Position numbers and translations under genes: made by a program. 64,000 bases of DNA from Cytophagales bacterium (GTDB lineage Bacteria > Bacteroidota > Bacteroidia > Cytophagales > 172606-1), in the NCBI GenBank assembly GCA_030446715.1, contig JAUJMU010000002.1, forward strand, positions 628,631-692,630. Reading direction: 5' to 3'. Every line of letters starts with the position of its first letter. The stretch's first letter is position 1. Shown piece after piece: positions 52,701 to 60,343 of this stretch. The notes below the pieces were generated by a model. It was given only the letters and a program-made list of their open reading frames with translations, did no database searches and had not been told where the DNA came from.

Positions 52701-54391
52701 CCATCGAAGGCGTGGCCCGCGATATCACCGGACTGAAAAAATCAGCCGAAGAACTGCTCAAAGCCAAGGAAGTAGCCGAAAAGTCGCTGAAAGTGAAGGA
52801 ACGCTTCCTTGCCAACATGAGCCATGAAATCCGGACGCCGATGAATGGCATCATCGGCATGATTGACCTGATCAGCGACACGCCGCTGCTGCCTAAACAG
52901 AAGGAATACGTAAGCACGATCAAGAAGTCTTCGGAAACCCTGCTGCACATTCTCAACGACATTCTGGATCTGTCGAAGATCGAGGCCGGCAAGATGGAAC
53001 TGCACAAGGCACCCATGTCGCTGGAAGTAACCATCGAAAAACTGTATGCGCTGTTTTCGCAGCAGGCCGGTGCCAAGCGTAACCAGCTGGTATACGACAT
53101 TGATCCGGAAGTGCCCCAGTTCATCATTGCCGATGAAACGCGGCTGCTGCAGATTTTCTCGAACCTGACCGCCAATGCCATCAAGTTCACGGAAAACGGC
53201 AGCATTACCATTCACGTTTCGCTGGCCGAAAGCCGGGGCAAGCTGAAAAAGATCCGGGTAGAAGTACGCGATACCGGCATCGGGATTTCGGAGGATAATC
53301 TGGCCCTGCTCTTCAATAGTTTCACGCAGGTCGACAGCTCCTCTTCCAAGACCTACGCCGGCACCGGACTGGGACTTTCCATTTCCAAAGAACTCTCCCG
53401 TCTGATGAACGGCGACATCGGTGTCTGGTCAAGGCCCGAAGAAGGCAGCACCTTCTGGTTCACGTTTGAGGCCAAAGAAACCACGATCAGTCCGCTGCAG
53501 CTGCACCCGGAGGAGGGAAATTTCCGCGAAGGCAGTCACTTTGGCGACCTGAGTCCGTTTATCCTGCTCACCGACGACAACCCGGTGAACCAGAAGGTGG
53601 CCAGTGAAATTCTGCTGAAGGCCGGCTGCAGGCTCGAACTTGCTTCCAATGGCTTCGAAGCCATTGAACGGGTCCGTGATACCTACTCCGATCCCGGCCG
53701 GCAGAAATACGACCTTATTTTCATGGACATTCAGATGCCCGATATGGACGGCGTATCGGCTACCCGGCAGATCCGGGAGCTGGGCCTGCCGCACCTGCCG
53801 CCCATTATCGCCATGACGGCCTATTCCATGCGCGAAGACCGAGAGCGGTTTCTCAACGAAGGCATGGATGATTATATTTCAAAGCCCATCCGGGCGCATT
53901 TGCTCATCCAGAAGGTGAAAGACTGCTTTAGACCGGAGCAGTCGCGGCGGGTGGCCGTGCCACCAGTTGAAATCATTGCCCAAAACGGCAATGGCACCAA
54001 CGGGCACGACGACCACCACGGGCTGCAGGTGATCAACATGGAAATTGTGGAGCAACTGAAAAAATACGGCGGCGACGAGATGGTGGAAAGCTCATTCAAT
54101 GACTTTGAGGCCGAAGCAACCGAGCAGATAGACGCCTGCATCGAGTCAGCCAAAAATAAAGATTACAATAAAATTTTAAGTAATTTGCACACATTGAAGG
54201 GCAACGCCGGCACCCTGGGCATTGAGAAAGTAGCCGAATGGGCGCGGCTAACCGAACATAAACTCAAGAATAATAACCTGGCCGACCTCCCTGCCGACCT
54301 CGGTCATCTGCAAAGAGAATTGTACGAATTTCAGAATAGTTACCGTAAACTAATAACCACCTTTAAATGGCTGCACCTAAAAAAGTGTTGA
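49787..54391 (+). CDS. Hybrid histidine kinase with six PAS domains, GAF, receiver and Hpt
   Basis: This roughly 1534-residue cytosolic hybrid kinase starts at the ATG at 49787 (MNPLAKKPKQELIGEIEDLR); an in-frame TTG at 49745 would add 14 residues. Domains in order: coiled N-terminus; PAS at about 68, 192, 323 and 453 (IFNTSNDSIFIFDRSG, LADHAPVLLRITNADNKF, NLVGFRIEKDETVSF, LFDNANDLIQIISLNGDL); GAF about 575-728; PAS at 741 and 873; HisKA with His in ANMSHEIRTPMNGIIG (about 1010); HATPase_c (NLTANAIKFTENGS); a receiver (about 1258-1378) with Asp in FMDIQMPDMDG; and an Hpt domain with His in LHTLKGNAGTLG (about 1467). There are no membrane helices, so it senses internal signals. The following response-regulator gene overlaps by 25 nucleotides. 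Confidence 0.93.
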   Translation: MNPLAKKPKQELIGEIEDLRQKLAEYEKLLKPNYAELPREDPASFRATPSYGQLFRQPIRLQDVELNYQSIFNTSNDSIFIFDRSGLILDANQRALHFYQYRKEDLVGRPADAFCEQNGFPFERLLLLLDRTWKGEDPMFEWEGTSPRGIYICQEVILKKAMYLGREAIIYYGRDISERKRAQKTLEESESKFRILADHAPVLLRITNADNKFYYFSKQWLQFTGSTLKKEQEDGWLKSIHPEDRGPMEEELKSAFAKRKNFEVNYRLHHRQGHYCWIHEIGTPYSDADGQFKGYITSAIDITERKAAEEARHQEAILRDAEERFQKTLEQVNLVGFRIEKDETVSFCNDFLLKVTGWTREEVIGSNFFDLFVAPEEREIRRQEFYQALQNAGFFDYSERSLLGKDGQPRYIQFSSVVLSSTKGAITAITRIGEDVTEKKKVNMALARTHAQLQDLFDNANDLIQIISLNGDLLFVNRAWKEKLGYDGDEIEKLNLRDIIHPDHTRSTLRKFRKILKGEKLFKFQTVFVSKDGKNIYLAGSVSCRYENGRPTAFRCILYDTTDRIRAEKAQNLYYSIASLTTKSDNLGTLYQNIHKELSKVIEVKNFYITLYNSEKNYLYFPYYVDEDFDGEVRLTQRRVGRGLTEYAMFYNKPLFLHEEQIIQLAAEHNLELYGAIPKVWLGVPLKIENRITGIIAVKCYRSRTTYSIRDLELLDFISGQIALAIERKQNEEKLHKQTARLNAIFESGTHLMWSVNRKMLLTSFNQNYSESIEQQYGIRPVTNVNMDRVRTEFMKDPKFADWEPRYASAFMGRPQYFETLIMDQSGRKIWREVYLNPILSKDGSIEEVSAIAHDITEKKQSEIALIESERKFRDIFESFQDIYYRSDLKGHIIMISPSAYEMSGYQPSEIIGRRITELSKVGENGQKVFKELLENGVVKNFEVPFRTKDGAEVQFILNIRLIYGDNGQPVAIEGVARDITGLKKSAEELLKAKEVAEKSLKVKERFLANMSHEIRTPMNGIIGMIDLISDTPLLPKQKEYVSTIKKSSETLLHILNDILDLSKIEAGKMELHKAPMSLEVTIEKLYALFSQQAGAKRNQLVYDIDPEVPQFIIADETRLLQIFSNLTANAIKFTENGSITIHVSLAESRGKLKKIRVEVRDTGIGISEDNLALLFNSFTQVDSSSSKTYAGTGLGLSISKELSRLMNGDIGVWSRPEEGSTFWFTFEAKETTISPLQLHPEEGNFREGSHFGDLSPFILLTDDNPVNQKVASEILLKAGCRLELASNGFEAIERVRDTYSDPGRQKYDLIFMDIQMPDMDGVSATRQIRELGLPHLPPIIAMTAYSMREDRERFLNEGMDDYISKPIRAHLLIQKVKDCFRPEQSRRVAVPPVEIIAQNGNGTNGHDDHHGLQVINMEIVEQLKKYGGDEMVESSFNDFEAEATEQIDACIESAKNKDYNKILSNLHTLKGNAGTLGIEKVAEWARLTEHKLKNNNLADLPADLGHLQRELYEFQNSYRKLITTFKWLHLKKC

Positions 54392-54750
54392 TTGCTGAAG
54401 ATAGTTCTGTTATTCAAAATCTGACCAAAAAAATCCTTCAGTTCCAGAACTTCGAGATATCTTCCGTGAAAAACGGAGAGCAGGTACTGCAGGCGCTGGA
54501 AAAGGAACCATTCGATATTATTCTGCTGGACATCAACATGCCCGTAATGGACGGAATGGAATGTGCCAGACAGGTCCGGTCACTGCCTGATCCGGCAAAG
54601 GCCGGAATTCCGATTGTGGCCATCACCGGCAACGCCCGCAACTATTCGATGGAAGATTTTAAATCCGTTGGCATCGACGAGTACCTGCAGAAGCCCCTCA
54701 ATTTTGACAACCTGGTTGACGTGGTCAAAAAGCTTACCGGTACCGTCTGA
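54367..54750 (+). CDS. Single-domain response regulator, overlapping the hybrid kinase gene
   Basis: This 127-residue receiver has an acidic triad (LIAEDSS), phospho-Asp in ILLDINMPVMDGMECA, Thr in IVAITGNARNY and Lys in YLQKPLNFD. It has no output domain. Its start overlaps the last 25 nucleotides of the kinase-Hpt gene, giving translational coupling, so it is the obvious final recipient of the phosphorelay His-Asp-His-Asp. The sequence is intact. Confidence 0.92.
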   Translation: MAAPKKVLIAEDSSVIQNLTKKILQFQNFEISSVKNGEQVLQALEKEPFDIILLDINMPVMDGMECARQVRSLPDPAKAGIPIVAITGNARNYSMEDFKSVGIDEYLQKPLNFDNLVDVVKKLTGTV

Positions 54751-54770
54751 CCTCATTAAAGGCAATCCGA

Positions 54771-54835
54771 GTGATCAGCACCCGGGAGAAAAGGCGTTAA
54801 ATCCTTTCTCTTTCGCTCTCCTGATCACTTTTTTT
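54771..54835 (+). terminator. Terminator after the response regulator
   Basis: GTGATCAG (54771-54778) and CTGATCAC (54821-54828) form a stem with inner pairs (GGAGAAAAGG and CCTTTCTCTT), followed by seven T residues, immediately before the next start codon at 54840. Confidence 0.7.
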
Positions 54836-54839
54836 ATGT

Positions 54840-55112
54840 ATGAAAAACACGCCTCATTTTCTTTCGCGACTGGAAGACATCTTCGCCGAGTCAGACTACA
54901 TGCTCCGGTATGAAAAGGGCAACTTCAAAGCCGGGTGGTGTCTGCTCAGAAATACCAAAGTAGTGGTGGTGAATAAATACTTCACGACCGAAGGAAAAAT
55001 CAACTGCCTGACTGAGATTTTGCGGACCATCCCACTGGATACCGATGGTCTGGCAGACCGGAGCCGCAAGCTCTACCAGGAAGTCACCGGAAAAGTAACC
55101 GTAACCGGTTGA
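54840..55112 (+). CDS. Conserved hypothetical protein, 90 residues
   Basis: This 90-residue soluble protein starts MKNTPHFLSRLEDIFAESDY and contains the segments LRYEKGNFKAGWCLLRNTKVVVVNKYF and LTEILRTIPLDTDGL, which look like a mixed alpha/beta fold seen in small Bacteroidota proteins that I recognise only as conserved. The terminator directly upstream suggests its own or read-through expression. It lies 48 bp before the metallo-beta-lactamase-fold gene and may form an operon with it. Function unknown. Confidence 0.7.
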   Translation: MKNTPHFLSRLEDIFAESDYMLRYEKGNFKAGWCLLRNTKVVVVNKYFTTEGKINCLTEILRTIPLDTDGLADRSRKLYQEVTGKVTVTG

Positions 55113-55160
55113 CGGGCCGGGCAGGCATCCGAACCCCTTACCTACTGAACGAAACTTTGC

Positions 55161-55922
55161 ATGATCGTTACCTTTCTCGGCACAGGCACCTCACAGGGAG
55201 TACCCGTTATTGCGTGTGACTGCGAGGTATGCCGGTCTCTTGACTTCCGCGATAAGCGTTTACGCGTGTCGGTTCACCTACAGATTGGCAGCAAGAGCCT
55301 GATTGTTGACTCCGGGCCCGACTTCCGGCAGCAGGTGCTGCGCGAACGGATCAAGACGCTGGACGCGCTTCTGTTCACCCACGAACACAAGGACCATACG
55401 GCCGGCATGGATGACATCCGGGCCTTCAACTTCCGGCAGGGCAAGGCAATGCCCCTGTTTGCCCGCCCAACGGTAATCGAACAGCTCAAGCAGGAATTTG
55501 CCTACATTTTCACCGAGCATCATTACCCGGGCATTCCCCGGGTAGAGCTCAACCCCATCAGCAACAGTGCCTTCTACTTTGAAGATATTAAAGTGATTCC
55601 GGTTGAGGTGCTGCATTACCGCCTGCCGGTATATGGTTTCCGGATCGGCGATTTTACTTATATCACTGATGCCAATTTTATTGCCGAGGAAGAGCTGGAA
55701 AAAGTCAGGGGCTCCCGGGTAATCGTGCTGAACGCCCTCCGTCAGGAGTCGCATATTTCTCATTTTACCCTCCGGCAGGCCCTGGACCTGATTGACCGGC
55801 TGCAACCCGAACAAGCTTATCTTACGCACATCAGTCACCAGATGGGCCGTCATGCCGAAGTAGATAAGCTACTCCCACCCAACGTGCATTTGGCTTACGA
55901 TGGGCTGAAAATTGAGATTTGA
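55161..55922 (+). CDS. Metallo-beta-lactamase-fold hydrolase (PhnP/YcbJ-like)
   Basis: This 253-residue protein of the metallo-beta-lactamase fold has the metal motif LFTHEHKDHTAGMDD (HxHxDH) in the expected place. The start MIVTFLGTGTSQGVPVIACD with paired cysteines CDCEVC, and the later IVDSGPDFRQQVL, YITDANFIAEEELE and LTHISHQMGRHAEVD, identify the PhnP-like branch. Members are phosphodiesterases or phosphotriesterase-type hydrolases on cyclic nucleotides or phosphonate-cycle intermediates; which applies here is unclear. It is followed by a hairpin terminator at 55998-56030. Confidence 0.88.
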   Translation: MIVTFLGTGTSQGVPVIACDCEVCRSLDFRDKRLRVSVHLQIGSKSLIVDSGPDFRQQVLRERIKTLDALLFTHEHKDHTAGMDDIRAFNFRQGKAMPLFARPTVIEQLKQEFAYIFTEHHYPGIPRVELNPISNSAFYFEDIKVIPVEVLHYRLPVYGFRIGDFTYITDANFIAEEELEKVRGSRVIVLNALRQESHISHFTLRQALDLIDRLQPEQAYLTHISHQMGRHAEVDKLLPPNVHLAYDGLKIEI

Positions 55923-55997
55923 GCAGGAATGGATACCTGTTGGTCGCCAAAACGGAAGCCGCCCACTGAAAAAGATTATTACCAGGCAATTATCTGC

Positions 55998-56034
55998 AAG
56001 CTACCTGACTGGCAATCAATCAGGTAGCTTTTTT
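55998..56034 (+). terminator. Terminator after the MBL-fold gene
   Basis: AAGCTACCTGA (55998-56008) and TCAGGTAGCTT (56020-56030) form an 11-bp perfect stem followed by TTTTATT, 76 bp after the stop codon. Confidence 0.8.
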
Positions 56035-56163
56035 ATTGCGGCAGCTACGCTCTCAATCAGACACGTGTAGGTTAGGAAGCAGAATGCTTATTTACAATGG
56101 AGTTGAAAACCGCTTAATTCGCTTACTCTTTTTTATAATAATTTCTTCCAAATATTGAATATT

Positions 56164-56487
56164 ATGGCTATACAGAAACAAATTTGCTCATTGGCCGAAA
56201 TAGCCCGCAAGTGTCTTTCTGATCTCAAATCCGTAAAGGGAGGTGAGTTTGACATGATCAGGTGGATGAGTTATATGTCTTTTGAGTCCAAGATCACGGA
56301 AGTAGAAAGAGCTCTTGAATCCTATAACGCCAAGCTGCAGGAAGCCGAAAATGCGCGTCGGGTTTTTGAAAACAAACAAACTGAGCTGGAAGAACTGGCC
56401 CGTCAGTTTCTGCCGGCAGCTGATCCGGCTCAGACCCCCACCCTGGCTGCTGAGACGGTAAAGCCCCAGTTGCAAAAAGTCAGGTAG
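56164..56487 (+). CDS. Small coiled-coil protein, hypothetical
   Basis: I take the ATG at 56164 (MAIQKQICSLAEIARKCLSD); a TTG start at 56155 would add three residues. The 107-residue protein is strongly helical, with heptad-like segments (VERALESYNAKLQEAENARR, VFENKQTELEELARQF), and ends in a proline/threonine-rich tail. There is no signal peptide. A strong terminator lies 28 bp after the stop. I do not recognise a family, so it is a genuine unknown. Confidence 0.6.
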   Translation: MAIQKQICSLAEIARKCLSDLKSVKGGEFDMIRWMSYMSFESKITEVERALESYNAKLQEAENARRVFENKQTELEELARQFLPAADPAQTPTLAAETVKPQLQKVR

Positions 56488-56514
56488 CCTCTTCCGGCTG
56501 CCATTCAGTTCTTC

Positions 56515-56563
56515 CCCCAAACAGAGAGGCTGCCCGACCATCGGGCAGCCTCTCTGTTTGGGG
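56515..56563. terminator. Bidirectional hairpin terminator
   Basis: CCCCAAACAGAGAGGCTGCC (56515 on) and its complement GGCAGCCTCTCTGTTTGGGG close to 56563 form a stem over 20 bp with a short loop, between the coiled-coil gene and the converging small gene at 56611. Confidence 0.8.
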
Positions 56564-56610
56564 TTAAGGGTGCAGATTTCTCTCCTGCACGGGTGTATTC
56601 ACCGGGCTGC

Positions 56611-56835
56611 TCACATGGGATCGGCACGCTGGATCAGCCGGATCAGCAGTTCATGCTGGTCGCCGTCCTCATCGACAAGCGTAAACAGCACGGAAGGGTT
56701 ATCCAGCTGGCTGTCCACTTCCACACCAGTGATCTGGTAGCCGGTAGCTTTCTCCTGTATCTGGTCTTTCAGGCCGGAAATGATTTTGGCAAATTCCACT
56801 TCTATTGCACTCGGGTTGTACTGGGTTGTTTTCAT
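56611..56835 (-). CDS. Small conserved protein, 74 residues
   Basis: This 74-residue acidic protein starts at the ATG at 56835 (MKTTQYNPSAIEVEFAKIIS). A longer in-frame reading starts at 57054 but overlaps the lipoprotein gene and has no sensible upstream sequence. GVEVDSQLDNPSVLFTLVDEDGDQHELL is a compact beta pattern. No signal or motif is recognised. It follows the BamE-like lipoprotein gene on the same strand after 113 bp. Function unknown. Confidence 0.65.
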   Translation of the reverse strand: MKTTQYNPSAIEVEFAKIISGLKDQIQEKATGYQITGVEVDSQLDNPSVLFTLVDEDGDQHELLIRLIQRADPM

Positions 56836-56948
56836 ACCTGTGTATTCGGATTTGGCCGGTAATCTTATCGGAGTACGGGCAGTGCCTACTCCGGGCAATA
56901 TATATTTATCCCCGCATCTCTCCAACGGCGGAGCTTTTTTCTCAGAAG

Positions 56949-57368
56949 TCATTCGGGCCGGCCCGTATTGTACAGCACCTCCGTAACCAGGCCAATGGCG
57001 CTGAACCGGAGCACAACCGTCCGGGCACGTGATGCTTCCGACTTCCCCTGGCATTGAGAACCCGGCTCCATGAAATAAATGTAAAACTTCTGGTTCCGCT
57101 GATAGAGCCGCTGAAAATCAGGCTTACCGAGAAGGTTGATTACCTGAGCCTGCGTGGAGCCCTTCAGCTCCAACCGGATTTTATCAAACTGCCCGCGCAG
57201 TTGCTGCCGCTTGCCCCCGCAGCCGAGGCGGTCATTTTTCCATACGCCGGAATTAAATTCAGCGAATTTGCCGGCAGACTGGCAGCCACTCAGGAGGGCG
57301 GCCAGCAATGTCGCCACTAGCGGCAACCCGATACGGAATCTGCAGGAACTACGCGAGGCTATTTTCAT
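56949..57368 (-). CDS. SmpA/BamE-like lipoprotein
   Basis: This 139-residue lipoprotein starts at the ATG at 57368 (MKIASRSSCRFRIGLPLVAT) with a lipobox LLSGCQ. The mature part contains the BamE-like signature STQAQVINLLGKPDFQRLY and aromatic strands (FYIYFMEPG), ending in VVLRFSAIGLVTEVLYN. BamE-type proteins take part in outer-membrane protein assembly, but many relatives have other roles. Extending upstream to 57500 would overlap the TPR gene, so this start is preferred. It lies 22 bp downstream of the TPR lipoprotein gene and is probably co-transcribed with it. Confidence 0.75.
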   Translation of the reverse strand: MKIASRSSCRFRIGLPLVATLLAALLSGCQSAGKFAEFNSGVWKNDRLGCGGKRQQLRGQFDKIRLELKGSTQAQVINLLGKPDFQRLYQRNQKFYIYFMEPGSQCQGKSEASRARTVVLRFSAIGLVTEVLYNTGRPE

Positions 57369-57390
57369 GTCCGGGTCTGATCGTACTGGG

Positions 57391-58134
57391 TTAATTCTGC
57401 TCCTGACAATAGGTGCGGATGGCATCTTTGGCTTCCGGGTACCCGAACCGGTCAGCCTGCTGCAGGCTTGCGCACCCCTGCTGAAGTTCTTTTGTGACAA
57501 TCTGAGCCATGCCCAGGCTATAAAATCCCTTGGCGTACCGACCGTTTATCTGTACGCTTTGCCGGAAATCGGCAATGGCACCGGCAAAATCAGTGAGGCG
57601 CACCTTCACGGTACCCCGGTTGTAGTAATAATCAGGATTACGCGGATTGAGCAGAATTGCCTTGTCAAAATCCTGCAGGGCCTCCCTGAACTGATTGCTT
57701 TCAAAATGCACGTAGCCCCGGTCGAAATACAGGTCGGCCGAATCGGGTTGCAGACGGATGGCTTCTGTATAGTCTTTTACCGCCCCCGGCAAGTCCCGCT
57801 GGGCGGTTCTGGCCCTTGCCCGGTTATAGTAAGGTTTGTAAAAATCGGGGCGCAGTTCAATGGCGCGGTTGTAGTCGAGTTGGGCATCTTTGTACTGCTT
57901 CAGTTCAAAATGCGCGACGCCACGGGCATTCAGGGCCTCTGCATTAGCTGCATCTTTTTCAACCGCCTTGTCCAGAAACTCCAGTGCCTCCGAAAACTTC
58001 CCTTCCCGCATCAGGTGCCGGCCTCTTTCCAGAAATGCTTCCGAAGATTGCGAACAGGCCGCCAGCAGGCAGACCAGTAAAAGATATTTATAACCAGAAG
58101 ATGAAAAAGGGATAACTGTTTTTATGGCCCGCAT
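57391..58134 (-). CDS. Tetratricopeptide-repeat lipoprotein
   Basis: This 247-residue exported protein starts at the ATG at 58134 (MRAIKTVIPFSSSGYKYLLL) with a lipobox LLAACS. The body is a row of about five to six TPR units (EGKFSEALEFLDKAVEKDAA, QYKDAQLDYNRAIELRPDFY, QFREALQDFDKAILLNPRNP), a scaffold for protein-protein contacts. The C-terminus is Cys/Gly rich (LQQGCASLQQADRFGY). It starts a few bases after the TrpF-like gene stop (58140), so both probably share a transcript with the following BamE-like gene. Confidence 0.88.
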   Translation of the reverse strand: MRAIKTVIPFSSSGYKYLLLVCLLAACSQSSEAFLERGRHLMREGKFSEALEFLDKAVEKDAANAEALNARGVAHFELKQYKDAQLDYNRAIELRPDFYKPYYNRARARTAQRDLPGAVKDYTEAIRLQPDSADLYFDRGYVHFESNQFREALQDFDKAILLNPRNPDYYYNRGTVKVRLTDFAGAIADFRQSVQINGRYAKGFYSLGMAQIVTKELQQGCASLQQADRFGYPEAKDAIRTYCQEQN

Positions 58135-58139
58135 ATGCA

Positions 58140-58763
58140 TTAATCTGTGTCTTCAAGTGCTTCCAGTACGTCAGCCAGTGCCCCAAAGTCTTTGTAGCCC
58201 GGCCGTATTTCTTCGCTTCCTTTCAGGGCAACCCCTTTGGCTCCGGTCTGCTCCAGAACATCGCCGGCCGTACCAGGTTCTATTCCAAAACCAAGCAGAA
58301 CCGGATATTGTTCGGCAATTTCCCGGATTGCACTGAGGGTGCTGCCGGTCATGCTTTCGTCTTCTGCCTCCAGCAGAAACCAGGATACATGAGGCGCAAC
58401 CGGGCCGTAGACGGCAAAAAACTGACTGGCGGAACCAATCTCCGGCCAGTCGACCCGGCAGATCAGTGGCAACTGGTAGTGCAGTAGTCCTTGCCAGTCC
58501 GAAGTGTGACTCACCTGCAGCCAGTCCAGCTGGTAGTTATGCAGCAACTGCGTCAGGTTCACGCTGTCGGCGTCGGCAATTTCGCCCACAAATTGTACCC
58601 CGGCTACCCATCCGGCAATGGCCTGGTACGCTTCGGGCCGGACGTACCCGGATAGAGCCTCATCCACGGGAAAACCCAGCAGGTCTACACCCATTCCGGC
58701 GCAATAGCGGGCATCACTTAAATTGGTAATGTTGCCCACCTTCACAAAACATTTGAGCGGCAT
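58140..58763 (-). CDS. Phosphoribosylanthranilate-isomerase-like protein (TrpF fold, atypical active site)
   Basis: This 207-residue protein starts at the ATG at 58763 (MPLKCFVKVGNITNLSDARY) with the TrpF-type TIM-barrel opening. True TrpF enzymes begin KICG, with a catalytic Cys. Here the equivalent is KVGN, so the general-base cysteine is missing, and the LLDT phosphate/Asp region appears as FLLEAEDE. The C-terminal GFGIEPGTAGDVLEQTGAKG, then VALKGSEEIRPGYKD resembles the phosphate-binding end of the family. No other trp genes are nearby. It may be a non-catalytic or refunctioned paralogue. It is followed by the TPR lipoprotein gene. Confidence 0.7.
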   Translation of the reverse strand: MPLKCFVKVGNITNLSDARYCAGMGVDLLGFPVDEALSGYVRPEAYQAIAGWVAGVQFVGEIADADSVNLTQLLHNYQLDWLQVSHTSDWQGLLHYQLPLICRVDWPEIGSASQFFAVYGPVAPHVSWFLLEAEDESMTGSTLSAIREIAEQYPVLLGFGIEPGTAGDVLEQTGAKGVALKGSEEIRPGYKDFGALADVLEALEDTD

Positions 58764-58970
58764 GTATAAGGAGTTGAATAGTGGTTGGTGCAGCCATATT
58801 TCAGGCTGAGGGCCGCAAGTCAGGAGATTTTGGGCGGGTTGTACCGAAACAGGTGCACTGCCCAAAAAGCCTGTCCAAAAACCATTGGACGAAACAGTCT
58901 AACGGAGCAAACTGACCCGGTCCGGAAGGCAACTGCTGTTGGCTATCTCCTGAACGGAAAGATGGCGGAT

Positions 58971-60194
58971 CTAACGATTACCGGCAGCGTCTACCACACC
59001 GGGCACCCCCTTAATGGCAATCTTGTTTCCGGTATCGGCGGCGCGGTAAATGGCTTCCAGAATGGCCACGTCGCGCAGTCCCATTTCACCCGGGACGGGC
59101 GTTTTGCGGTCGTTGAGGATGCAGCTGGCGAAGTCGTCCATCTGACGGGCTTGCTGTTGTACGTTGGAGATATCCATCCTGCCGCTGCTGGTCCTGCCCT
59201 GAATACCACCGTACCCATAGGCTGGCTCCAGTTCAAACCATCCTTTGGTGGCCTCAGCTCTGAGCCGGCTCTTATTCTCGGCATAACTGGTCTGGCAATC
59301 GGCTGCCGTTCCATCGCGGAATTGCATCTGCCAGCTGATTCCCTGCTCTACTTCATTAAATCTCTTCTTATCCGTGACGGGATGGTATTGGGCGGTAACG
59401 GAAACCGGTATTTGTCCCTTGGTATAAATGACCCCCTGCACGCAGTAAATGCCCATATCCATCAGCGGACCCCCACCGGAAAGTTGCCGGTCTACCCGCC
59501 ACGAATCCGAATCTCCCATCCGGAAACCGTTTTCGGTTTTGATCACCTTTACGGGTCCGTATACTTCCTTCTGGCCCAGCCGCATCATTTCGAGGTGGTG
59601 CGGCTCGAAGTGCAGCCGGTAGCCGATGGAAAGTTTCTTACCGGCTTTTTCGCAGGCATCAATGATGGCCTGACAGTCTTTTACGGTGGTGGCCATCGGC
59701 TTTTCGCAGATGACGTGTTTGCCGGCCTGCGCCGCCCGGACGGCGTATTCGGCGTGCATGGCATTGGGCAACACTACGTACACAATATCTATATCGGGAT
59801 TGTCACTGATCTGATTGAAGTTAAGGTAATTGTAAACATTCTTATCCGGGATATTGTACTTCCGCTTCCAGTCATCCACTTTCTCCGGAGAGCCCGTTAC
59901 GATGCCGGAGAGGCGGCAGTTTTTGGTTTCCTGCAAGGCCGGAGCCAGCTGGCCGGTGCTGTATCTGCCCAGCCCCACCAGGGCAATGCCCAGCTTCTTC
60001 CCACCCTGAAAAAGAGAGGCTGTAGCTGCTCCCGGTGACGACTGGTCGTCGGGCTGCCAGTAGGCCTGCGGCCGGGCCGCACCCGGCAGGGCAAGCGCCG
60101 CGCCGCCGATACTCATTGACAGGTCACGCATGAAGGTACGGCGGTTGTAGCCGCGGGCAAACTGTTGCAACAGTTCTTTGTCATTACGATTCAT
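58971..60194 (-). CDS. Gfo/Idh/MocA family oxidoreductase, TAT-exported
   Basis: This 407-residue exported NAD(P)-dependent oxidoreductase related to glucose-fructose oxidoreductase has a twin-arginine signal (YNRRTFMRDLSMSIGGAALA). The Rossmann core is LGIALVGLGRYSTGQLAPAL, and the EKP motif occurs in AGKHVICEKPMATTVKDCQA. The YRLHFEPHHLEMMRLGQKEV segment and GGGPLMDMGIYCVQGVIY belong to the substrate domain. The enzyme would act on sugar aldehydes or ketoses in the periplasm. It is monocistronic and lies downstream of a terminator serving the small membrane protein gene. Confidence 0.92.
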   Translation of the reverse strand: MNRNDKELLQQFARGYNRRTFMRDLSMSIGGAALALPGAARPQAYWQPDDQSSPGAATASLFQGGKKLGIALVGLGRYSTGQLAPALQETKNCRLSGIVTGSPEKVDDWKRKYNIPDKNVYNYLNFNQISDNPDIDIVYVVLPNAMHAEYAVRAAQAGKHVICEKPMATTVKDCQAIIDACEKAGKKLSIGYRLHFEPHHLEMMRLGQKEVYGPVKVIKTENGFRMGDSDSWRVDRQLSGGGPLMDMGIYCVQGVIYTKGQIPVSVTAQYHPVTDKKRFNEVEQGISWQMQFRDGTAADCQTSYAENKSRLRAEATKGWFELEPAYGYGGIQGRTSSGRMDISNVQQQARQMDDFASCILNDRKTPVPGEMGLRDVAILEAIYRAADTGNKIAIKGVPGVVDAAGNR

Positions 60195-60289
60195 AGCAGA
60201 AGGAAATTAGCTACCGGAAGGGATGAGGATATATTTCCCTTTACCAGTTTGCAAAAGAAAGTTACAGCCAGAAGAAAAATCAAAGCAAA

Positions 60290-60319
60290 AAGCCTTGTTT
60301 CCTGAACGAAACAAGGCTT
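60290..60319 (-). terminator. Terminator of the small membrane protein gene
   Basis: AAGCCTTGTTTC (60290-60301) and GAAACAAGGCTT (60308-60319) are perfect complements. On the minus strand the stem is followed by TTTGCTTTGATTTTTC, 25 bp after the 60344 stop. Confidence 0.8.
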
Positions 60320-60343
60320 CACAAGCGGAATTTGTACCTTTAT

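Noticed and set aside
57154-58080. 308-codon open frame on the plus strand
   Set aside because: It is antisense to the TPR lipoprotein and BamE-like genes, which have signal peptides and repeats in the right places.
58785-60038. 417-codon open frame on the plus strand
   Set aside because: It is antisense to the Gfo/Idh/MocA oxidoreductase with intact TAT signal and EKP motif.
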